NCBI GenBank assembly: GCA_937891325.1
Contig: CALAFU010000309.1
Coordinates: 1-18,409, forward strand
DNA length: 18,409 nt
DNA from: an uncultured Candidatus Melainabacteria bacterium
GTDB lineage: Bacteria; Cyanobacteriota; Vampirovibrionia; Gastranaerophilales; Gastranaerophilaceae
Direction of reading: 5' to 3'
The position numbers and the translations under genes are program-made. The notes under the pieces are model-generated. The model saw only the letters and a list, made by a program, of their open reading frames with translations. It had not been told where the DNA came from and did not search any database. This document shows, one piece after another, positions 12,326 through 18,409 of this stretch (within the stretch, counting starts at the first letter, position 1; every line of letters begins with the position of its first letter).

Positions 12326-14464
12326 CTATTTCTTTATCGCAGGCTTATTTTTATTTTCCATTATAATAAATCTATTATTTCTTAAGATTGCCTTAAAATG
12401 GCGCTTTTCTAGGAATATATCACTTAATTGGCACTTTATTTGTAATGGATTATTTAACTTATTTTTACCTTCATAAAAGCAAGCATATTCATTACTTTTT
12501 AACAATTTTTTAGCAATATCTCTTTGTAATTTAGGGTCGTTATTGTCATTATATTCATCTGTAACCTGTCCAAAGGTTGGATAAACAATTAAATTGTAAT
12601 CTTCAAAGTTTATTCTATCATAATGTGGGTATAAAACATTTGTATCAATATTCCAGCCATTGTAATTTAATAACAATGGTTTAATTAATGTTTCACCTGC
12701 AGAACCTAAAATTAAGATTTTATTTTTAGGTGAATATCCATACCCCTTAAAATCTTCGTATAAATCACACATCGCATCAGAGTATTTTAGTACACGACCG
12801 AATTTATCACGATGTAAACCATAACAATACCATTCATATCTAATTTCTCTTAATTTTGTAGGGTGTTTTATAATTTGCGGAATTGCAATTGAAGGTGTTT
12901 TAATAATGTTGTGAGTTGATGAAAATATAAATGCATAAACCGCAACTAAAATAAACACCATTTTTACAGGACTCCAACGACTTCTAAAGTATGACATACA
13001 TAAAATTGGAGATGAAATTATTATAAATGATGTAATAAATCTAATATTAGCCTGCATAAAAGCAATTGTTGCAGACAAACTCATTAAATTTATAACCAAT
13101 AAAAGTCCAAATAAAAACATTGTACTTGCAAAATGTTTTCTGTATTTGATTGGTTGCAACAATGACAAGAACCAGCAAGGAATTAAAATCAAAATTCCTA
13201 ACACACCACAACCACAGAACGGCGTTAGAACAAGGTTGTTAGCAAACAACTCTGGACGACTAGAAATTCTTTCAGGAATAGTGCTAACTTGAGCTGTTGT
13301 TAAAACTAAATCTCTACCGTAATCCAAATAAGATTTAAATTCCTCAGAAATATTAAATCCTGTAAAATCTACGAATGTATAACAATGACGAATAAAGTTT
13401 GCTAAAGTACCTTTTAAACCATACACATTAGTTTGAATAGCAACCGCACCCGCATTGGCAATAAAATTGCCATACGCATGATAATTCATAATATAGTTAT
13501 AAGCACCGAATAATGCAAAGTTTATTGCACCAAACAAAATGTAATATAATAGGTATTTGAAATTCTTATACTTAATAATGAACCATAATACAAATACAGT
13601 CATTGCAGGAACAGTCAAACCACCTGTTGATTTCGTACCTATTGCCATTGCATAACATAAAGCTGACATAAACAATGTAACTTTATTATTATTTTTCAAT
13701 GCATCTAGGAATAGAAACATTGTTGATGTAACTAAAGCCGAAATAATAATATCTGTTTCAGTGTCGCACATTTGAAGTAATACACAAGCAAATGAAGACA
13801 CGATAAACATAGTCCATAAGCGTCTACGAACACAAATTTTGAAGTAATCCATAATTTTGTACACACTTATCATCGCAAATACATACCCTGTAAATGAGAA
13901 AAACCCCAAGAATGCAGTTCTATGCAAGAACATATAAATCCAAGTGTACATAATTTCTGAATTTATCGGGAATACATTATTTCTAAATTCAGAAGTTGGA
14001 AAATGATTGATACTGTTATTTATAGCGTAATGAACAGCTCTTAAAATATGGTATATTTTGCCGTCACCACTTGCTCCAGGATCAAAGAAACAGATAAATA
14101 GAGATATTCCAACTAAAAATAACCAGCCTACAAGTAGAATATAAAAACTTTTATCTAAATTAAAACAAGTTTTAATCTTCTTAAAAGTAGGTCTGCAATC
14201 AACACTCCAAAGAGGTCTTCCTATAACAAACCAAGCAATCAACACTAAAAACAGTATTACAACATTACAAGTTAAAAACGGGTAAGGTCTTAACATTGGC
14301 TTAAACATTGATAAAATTTCAGATATAAAAACTATTTGAGCAAATGCCGATATAAATAAGTAAATTAGCCCCTTAATAGATTTGTCTTTATCTAAAATAC
14401 TTGCAATAAGATAACCTGTTGAAAAAATCATTAAAAATGACAATATAAACAAAAATATTAACAT
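12326..14464 (-). CDS. Predicted GT-C-fold membrane glycosyltransferase
   Basis: The 712-aa product is an integral membrane protein: hydrophobic helices from residue 1 on, about 11-13 in all, to about residue 520, followed by a soluble C-terminal domain of about 190 aa. The first large loop carries SGDGKIYHILRAVHYAINN (132-150), then INHFPTSEFRNNVFPINSE, a pattern seen in PMT/ArnT-like GT-C enzymes, where an acidic residue (here D134) takes part in catalysis and sugars come from polyprenyl-phosphate donors. Transfer would take place on the outer side of the cytoplasmic membrane. The acceptor is unknown. ATG 14464 has AAGGAG 4 nt upstream. manC and a frameshifted paralogue lie nearby, which fits a surface glycan or protein glycosylation locus. 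The GT-C call is from motif likeness only. Confidence 0.7.
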   Translation of the reverse strand: MLIFLFILSFLMIFSTGYLIASILDKDKSIKGLIYLFISAFAQIVFISEILSMFKPMLRPYPFLTCNVVILFLVLIAWFVIGRPLWSVDCRPTFKKIKTCFNLDKSFYILLVGWLFLVGISLFICFFDPGASGDGKIYHILRAVHYAINNSINHFPTSEFRNNVFPINSEIMYTWIYMFLHRTAFLGFFSFTGYVFAMISVYKIMDYFKICVRRRLWTMFIVSSFACVLLQMCDTETDIIISALVTSTMFLFLDALKNNNKVTLFMSALCYAMAIGTKSTGGLTVPAMTVFVLWFIIKYKNFKYLLYYILFGAINFALFGAYNYIMNYHAYGNFIANAGAVAIQTNVYGLKGTLANFIRHCYTFVDFTGFNISEEFKSYLDYGRDLVLTTAQVSTIPERISSRPELFANNLVLTPFCGCGVLGILILIPCWFLSLLQPIKYRKHFASTMFLFGLLLVINLMSLSATIAFMQANIRFITSFIIISSPILCMSYFRSRWSPVKMVFILVAVYAFIFSSTHNIIKTPSIAIPQIIKHPTKLREIRYEWYCYGLHRDKFGRVLKYSDAMCDLYEDFKGYGYSPKNKILILGSAGETLIKPLLLNYNGWNIDTNVLYPHYDRINFEDYNLIVYPTFGQVTDEYNDNNDPKLQRDIAKKLLKSNEYACFYEGKNKLNNPLQIKCQLSDIFLEKRHFKAILRNNRFIIMENKNKPAIKK

Positions 14465-14498
14465 GTCGCTCCTTAAATCTAGACTTTTGTATTTTTAA

Positions 14499-14507
14499 AT
14501 TATAACA
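14499..14507 (-). promoter_or_regulatory. Extended -10 promoter of the 712-aa membrane protein gene
   Basis: Minus-strand TGTTATAAT (14507-14499), the same extended -10 as upstream of the phosphatase-like gene. Transcription would begin about 28 nt before the ATG at 14464. No convincing -35. Confidence 0.5.
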
Positions 14508-14580
14508 TCTATTAAAATTTAAATTGTTAAATATTGTAAATTATAATCACGCATGCCAACAAATTATTTTTTTACGGGCT

Positions 14581-14609
14581 TTCAATAGAATATAGATAGG
14601 AAATATATT
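14581..14609 (+). promoter_or_regulatory. Candidate promoter of the 631-aa protein gene
   Basis: TTCAAT (14581-14586) and TATATT (14604-14609) are 17 nt apart. The start of transcription would fall about 3 nt before the ATG at 14619, so the mRNA would be almost leaderless; no Shine-Dalgarno sequence is visible. A consensus TATAAT also occurs at 14542-14547, without a well-spaced -35. Confidence 0.35.
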
Positions 14610-14618
14610 GTTTTTTGC

Positions 14619-16514
14619 ATGCTAAAAATACAACCGATTATTACAAAATCGAATAATGGTCAAACTAGGGTACAATGTAGTGCACCTAGATTTTTGGCGT
14701 ATTCGTCTCCTATCAAATCTCCACTAGGAAAAGATGTGTTTACAAAATCCGCCCGTTTGGATAAGCAAACACAAGTAGAGACTTTATCGGATAGATTAAC
14801 AAATATTTCCTTTGAGGGCAGAAAGAAAAATAAGTATGAGCAAGGGCAAGAGATAGCTACTAATTTGAAAGAAATTTTCAAATCTAATTTTGGGGCTGTT
14901 TCGACAAATGATTTCAAAAAAGAATACGCAAAAATTGATAACAAAAACGTTATCCCTACAATCAAGGCGTATAATAAAATTTCACCAAAAATGTCTTTGA
15001 TTGGTGCGATTTGTTCTGAAGTTGCAGACTACCCTGAAACAAGAATTAAAGCTGTAAACGGTATTGTTGACAGATTAGTTACTAATGGTAAGGCTGTTGG
15101 AGTTCAAACTGACCATTACAAATCTAGATTTGATGAGGAATTGCAAGACCAATTTGATACAGTTTTACTACCTGTAAAAGCAAAACACTTGAACAAAATT
15201 ACAAACGCATTTATTCAAGCTATTGAAAACAAAAGCAATTTAACCGCTGATGAAAGAGCTGATATTAAAAAAGCAGATTTAAAAACAACTCAAACATATA
15301 CAACAAAAATCCTATCTACAACAGCTAAAAAAGCTGAAAAATCCTTGCAAGATCAACAAGAATATGACGGTTGGTCTGCAAAACTTGGTGAACAAATTAA
15401 GAAATTATGGAAATCTGAAAACCAAGCACATTTAGTAAAAGAAGACATTGATACTTTTAAAGGTCAAGTTGGTGAATTAAACAAACTTGTCGGAACTAAA
15501 GATTACAACAAAAAATTCAAGGAAATATTTAATATTGAATATGACCCTGAATTAATTGCAACATACAAAGATAAAGAAGAAAAATTTGTAGCAGCTTCAT
15601 TGATTGCAACTGTTGAAAACAACTTTAAATCCGCAGTTCCAGACTTGTTGAATAAAAAACCTTTAACTGATAAAATTATTTCACCTTATACAGCAAGCGC
15701 ACCTGTTGTGATTGAATCAAGACAAGAAATGTATGAACGCAACTTGAATGCCTTTGCTAACTTTGTTGGAAAAGGTAATGTTGAAAAGGGTAAAGCTGAA
15801 ATTCAAAAAACAATGAAGGATTATAAAATTACCCCTAAATCAACCTTGAGCGATAAATACGACGTACTTCAACGTATGGCAAACAAATACGAAAAACGCT
15901 TACACCAAAATACAAAAAATGCTTTGGGCAAAAAATCCTTAATGGAAATGAAAAATGAATACGAAAATTCATACTATGCAGCATTTGGTGTCGATAACGA
16001 TATTGCAAAACGCGTTGAAGATTATAGAGCTTCTCAAAAATGGTCAGAACTTCTTGTTCAAGACACTATTTTATGCTCGGCATCAATTCCTATTTGGTTA
16101 ATGACTGCTGGCACAGGCGTAATTCCGACATTAAAAATTGCGGCAATGCACTCAGCTGCAGATTTAGCAGTTTATGGTAGTGACAGATTGTCGTCAAAAC
16201 AAGGAATGACACAAAAAGAATTAAAAGAAACCCTAAAATGGACAGCAATTGACGGCGCTACCGCTATCGTAAACCAATTGTGCTACAAAGGTATTGAAGC
16301 TCTTGTTTCACCAATTGCAAAAATGTCAGGTAAAGCGGCAAAAGTTTCAGAAATGGCTTTAACAGGAATGGCAGACGTTGCAGTTGATTGTGGTATGGAA
16401 TATTTAGGCTCAGGTAAAGTTACACTTCAAGGCACTGTTTACTCCGTAATCTTTACGGCAGCTGGACAAATTGTTGATATGAAGGTTGAAGATAGTTCAA
16501 GAAAAGTTTTGTAA
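14619..16514 (+). CDS. Large helical protein of unknown function with hydrophobic Gly/Ala-rich C-terminus
   Basis: I do not recognise this 631-aa protein. Residues 1-70 are basic and polar with no signal peptide or membrane helix and contain NISFEGRKK at 62-70. Residues 70-470 are Lys/Glu/Asp-rich and predicted mostly helical, with possible coiled coils. Residues 473-631 differ: hydrophobic small-residue stretches LLVQDTILCSASIPIWLMTA (478-497), IDGATAIVNQLCYKGIEALV (544-563), ALTGMADVAVDCGMEYLG (580-597) and SVIFTAAGQIVDM (609-621). Such Gly/Ala segments resemble pre-toxin or pore/translocation regions of polymorphic toxins, but this is only a resemblance. The gene for a toxin-like protein follows 53 nt later with no terminator between, suggesting one transcript. 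ATG 14619 has no ribosome binding site. Confidence 0.8.
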   Translation: MLKIQPIITKSNNGQTRVQCSAPRFLAYSSPIKSPLGKDVFTKSARLDKQTQVETLSDRLTNISFEGRKKNKYEQGQEIATNLKEIFKSNFGAVSTNDFKKEYAKIDNKNVIPTIKAYNKISPKMSLIGAICSEVADYPETRIKAVNGIVDRLVTNGKAVGVQTDHYKSRFDEELQDQFDTVLLPVKAKHLNKITNAFIQAIENKSNLTADERADIKKADLKTTQTYTTKILSTTAKKAEKSLQDQQEYDGWSAKLGEQIKKLWKSENQAHLVKEDIDTFKGQVGELNKLVGTKDYNKKFKEIFNIEYDPELIATYKDKEEKFVAASLIATVENNFKSAVPDLLNKKPLTDKIISPYTASAPVVIESRQEMYERNLNAFANFVGKGNVEKGKAEIQKTMKDYKITPKSTLSDKYDVLQRMANKYEKRLHQNTKNALGKKSLMEMKNEYENSYYAAFGVDNDIAKRVEDYRASQKWSELLVQDTILCSASIPIWLMTAGTGVIPTLKIAAMHSAADLAVYGSDRLSSKQGMTQKELKETLKWTAIDGATAIVNQLCYKGIEALVSPIAKMSGKAAKVSEMALTGMADVAVDCGMEYLGSGKVTLQGTVYSVIFTAAGQIVDMKVEDSSRKVL

Positions 16515-16567
16515 ATTATTTGTTTGCATGAGAGCAATTAAATTTGAAATCATGTTTTTATGTAAAT

Positions 16568-17179
16568 ATGGAAATTACAAAGGTAGGATTTTACGGCTTA
16601 GATAAGCCTCAAACGCAAACAAAAACGGAAAAACATGACAACAAAGCTGTTGCAAACCATACAGATGTGGTTTCTAAAGCTGGAAATTCAGCTATTAGAA
16701 GTATGGCAATGGCAAATATTCATAGAACTATGAATATTCATCAAGCTGGAAACGATTATAAAGTTGAAGGTAAATACAAAGTAGTTGGGGAACAAACAGC
16801 AGAACAAGCTAACGACTTTTGGAAAAGTGTTGGCTACACAGATTCGCCATACAAACCAAATAAAAAAGCGCAAATTATTGAATTAACTCAAGATACAAAA
16901 TTTGTAAGAACTTATGACGGAAAAAATTCTGGAATGTACGGTTCTTGGGTAATGAAATATGACGATGTAAAAGGACTAAAACCGGAAGAAATTGCAGATA
17001 AATTTGCACTTCCACAAGTTCCAAAATATATGTGTGATTGCACTCTTCCAAAAGGAACTCAACTAAGAACAGGTGAATGTAATCCACTTTACGGCTGGAA
17101 AGGTGGCGGTCAACAGTTTGATATGATGGGCGCAAGAGTTGGTAAATTCGATAACGAAAGAGAAATTCCAACAAAATAA
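16568..17179 (+). CDS. Protein with a C-terminal domain resembling polymorphic toxin tails
   Basis: The 203-aa product has a polar N-terminus (MEITKVGFYGLDKPQTQ) without signal peptide and a compact domain from about 100 to 203. That domain runs FVRTYDG (112-118), GSWVMKYDDVKGLKPEEI (125-142), DKFALPQVPKYMCDCTLPKGTQLRTGE (144-170), GWKGGGQQFDM (176-186) and KFDNEREI (193-200). The pattern GSW - GLTP - I - KFALP - P - P.GT..R.G - GGG.Q - is one I recall from C-termini of large secreted polymorphic toxins, possibly with NAD-processing or ADP-ribosylating activity. That is recollection without a search, so function is open. I chose ATG 16568; a TTG at 16544 is less likely. No immunity-like gene follows: the gene ends at a terminator. 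Confidence 0.72.
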   Translation: MEITKVGFYGLDKPQTQTKTEKHDNKAVANHTDVVSKAGNSAIRSMAMANIHRTMNIHQAGNDYKVEGKYKVVGEQTAEQANDFWKSVGYTDSPYKPNKKAQIIELTQDTKFVRTYDGKNSGMYGSWVMKYDDVKGLKPEEIADKFALPQVPKYMCDCTLPKGTQLRTGECNPLYGWKGGGQQFDMMGARVGKFDNEREIPTK

Positions 17180-17192
17180 TATTTTAACATTA

Positions 17193-17224
17193 AAGGGCGG
17201 TTTGCGTAAACGCAAACCGCCCTT
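17193..17224 (+). terminator. Intrinsic terminator after the toxin-like gene
   Basis: A perfect 14-bp stem, AAGGGCGGTTTGCG with CGCAAACCGCCCTT, closes the loop TAAA and is followed by GTTTATTACCTTTTGG. It lies 13 nt past the stop codon. It ends the 14619-17179 transcription unit and separates it from the next gene. Confidence 0.88.
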
Positions 17225-17311
17225 GTTTATTACCTTTTGGCATGTTACAATATGTAAAAATATCTACTCAAAATGAACTAAAAATGGCAAATTTGCGCAA
17301 TTTTTTCTATG

Positions 17312-17340
17312 TTCAAACGTTAAAACACATGTAGTACTAT
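17312..17340 (+). promoter_or_regulatory. Candidate promoter of the EF-hand/YD-repeat gene
   Basis: TTCAAA (17312-17317) and TACTAT (17335-17340) are 17 nt apart, 15 nt before the ATG at 17356. A 10-bp palindrome GCAAATTTGC lies upstream at 17287-17296. Match quality is modest. Confidence 0.35.
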
Positions 17341-17355
17341 ATTTTCGGATAGGTT

Positions 17356-18409
17356 ATGACAGAAGGAAATTTCTTAAAACTAGGTAAAAACGGGCAAACC
17401 GTTGATCTTAACAAATTAAAATCGGGCATTAAAGCTGAAGCATTCAAAGATGATGTAAAGGCTTTGGAACTTTTCAATGCCAGCGATAAAAACAAAAACG
17501 GCGTCTTAGATCTAGACGAAGTTTCTCTTTTCAAGGACAAATTAACTCAAGCCGCAGGCGATGACAAGGTTCTTACAGAAGGCGAAACAAAACAAATTTT
17601 AAATGAACAAGAACATAAAGAACAATACAGAAAGGCAAAAGTTAAATCTCAAGATGTTTTTGACTTTGTAAACAAATATGCACAAGCAAGTGAAAATTCA
17701 AAGGTTAAATCATCAGAAGTTAAAGGCGACCAAAGAATCGTAACTTACGAAGACGGCGCACAAGAAGTTATTAATAAAGACGGCTCAAAAGTCATTACAA
17801 CTGTAAGTGGTGCTATCAAATCAGTTAAAAATGTTGATAAAGACGGCAATTTAGTAAGCGAAGAACGCACAAATGATGAAGACGGTTCTGTTGAAAATTT
17901 CGTATTTGGCGAAAATAATTCAATGAAATCAACTTTAACAAATTCTGACGGTTCTGTTTTAACAAAAACTTACGATGCTCAAGGTAATCCAACTTCAGCA
18001 GTTTTACAAGATGATAAAGGTACTCACGAAATCGGCTTAAGCGGTTTTGCTTCAGGAAAAATCGTAAGAACTGTTGAAGGCAAAGGCACTCCAGAAGAAA
18101 AAACAATTCAATACGACTATACAAACGAAAATTCATACACTCAAACAACAACTCAAGGCAACGTAAAAAGTACAACCGTTGTTGAAAACAATGAATTCGT
18201 TTCAAGTGTTGCAACACAATACGACAGCGAAAATAGACCTGTTCAATCATTAGAAATTGGCAAAGATGGTACAAAAACTGAAACTTTATACAAAGAAGGT
18301 AGAAAAGTTCAAGCTCAAGTAACAAATCCAGACGGTTCTGTTCGCTATGCAAAATATGACGGCAAAGGTAACACTTTAGTTGTTGTTCAAAATGGGGAAT
18401 CTATTGAAT
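17356..18409 (+). CDS. EF-hand protein with YD/RHS-like repeats, 3' end beyond the window
   Basis: The frame stays open for 351 codons and leaves the window; an in-frame TAG at 17350 fixes ATG 17356 as the first start. Residues 44-55 (DKNKNGVLDLDE) are a canonical 12-residue EF-hand calcium loop with D1, N3, N5, G6, D9 and E12. A degenerate second loop may lie at 66-77 (AAGDDKVLTEGE). A charged helix follows (85-120). From about 125 the sequence consists of short beta repeats with DGS, YD and QGN/KGN elements, for instance NSDGSVLTKTYDAQGNPTS, YDSENRPVQS and NPDGSVRYAKYDGKGN, akin to YD/RHS repeats. No signal peptide is seen. RHS-type shells often enclose a C-terminal toxin, but the C-terminus is not here. 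The ribosome binding site is weak. Codon choice matches the neighbours. Confidence 0.85.
   Translation, partial: MTEGNFLKLGKNGQTVDLNKLKSGIKAEAFKDDVKALELFNASDKNKNGVLDLDEVSLFKDKLTQAAGDDKVLTEGETKQILNEQEHKEQYRKAKVKSQDVFDFVNKYAQASENSKVKSSEVKGDQRIVTYEDGAQEVINKDGSKVITTVSGAIKSVKNVDKDGNLVSEERTNDEDGSVENFVFGENNSMKSTLTNSDGSVLTKTYDAQGNPTSAVLQDDKGTHEIGLSGFASGKIVRTVEGKGTPEEKTIQYDYTNENSYTQTTTQGNVKSTTVVENNEFVSSVATQYDSENRPVQSLEIGKDGTKTETLYKEGRKVQAQVTNPDGSVRYAKYDGKGNTLVVVQNGESIE

Noticed and set aside
14660..14965. 101-codon minus-strand open frame
   Set aside because: Opposite to the 5' end of the 631-aa gene, without ribosome binding site or recognisable features.
16688..17174. Two minus-strand open frames opposite the toxin-like gene, considered as possible antisense immunity genes
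   Set aside because: Both are compositionally odd shadows without ribosome binding sites, and the terminator hairpin at 17193 separates them from any upstream promoter.
17825..18352. 175-codon open frame on the minus strand
   Set aside because: Low-complexity Leu/Arg/Cys-rich shadow of the EF-hand/YD-repeat gene caused by its codon use; the plus-strand frame has clear domains.

Overview
This AT-rich window (about one third G+C by eye) reads as chromosomal core sequence followed by an accessory stretch. It most likely comes from a gut-type, non-photosynthetic cyanobacterial relative (Gastranaerophilales / Melainabacteria / Vampirovibrionia). That assignment is inference. It rests on the low G+C, the prepilin-like protein with an FTLAEVLVVMGIIGVVAA start, the mix of Firmicutes-like gene order (rplS-rbgA-rnhB; yceD-rpmF-plsX-fabD), and the EF-hand plus YD-repeat protein at the right edge. 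No rRNA, tRNA or CRISPR is visible.

Layout. (1) 1-2225, minus strand: a lipid and ribosome operon made of an unrecognised 81-aa gene, yceD/DUF177, rpmF (L32 with a long charged tail), plsX and the first codons of fabD. fabH is missing from its usual place between plsX and fabD. (2) 2260-3088, minus: tpiA with its own promoter and a perfect hairpin terminator. (3) 3174-5552, plus: a YkgJ-type cysteine-cluster protein, rsmI (apparently leaderless) and a type IV prepilin-like protein, ending in a strong terminator. (4) 5844-7825, minus: rplS, rbgA/ylqF and rnhB, joined by 14-bp overlaps. The rnhB gene carries a roughly 50-codon in-frame insertion that contains a copy of a dispersed palindromic repeat. 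(5) 8112-9506, plus: manC, a bifunctional GDP-mannose pyrophosphorylase / phosphomannose isomerase. (6) 9503-14464, minus: two paralogous large membrane proteins that look like GT-C glycosyltransferases, flanking a histidine-phosphatase-fold protein that has lost its signature arginines. The downstream paralogue is split by one frameshift at a homopolymer. (7) 14619-18409, plus: three unusual proteins. These are a 631-aa helical protein with a hydrophobic Gly/Ala-rich C-terminus, a 203-aa protein whose C-terminal half resembles polymorphic-toxin tails, and, after a terminator, a protein with an EF-hand followed by YD/RHS-like repeats that runs off the window.

A dispersed palindromic element of about 64 bp (TGTCA - hairpin - spacer - hairpin - TGACA) appears four times: 3829-3892, 5644-5805, 6155-6218 inside rnhB, and as two separated halves at 7961-8036. 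One copy holds a 98-bp G+C-rich foldback exactly in the loop of its second hairpin. The best candidates for follow-up are this repeat system and its coding insertion, the frameshifted glycosyltransferase, the arginine-less phosphatase fold, and the toxin-like cluster on the right. How the genes work together is inferred: manC would supply GDP-mannose that, through lipid-linked mannose, could feed the GT-C enzymes next door.
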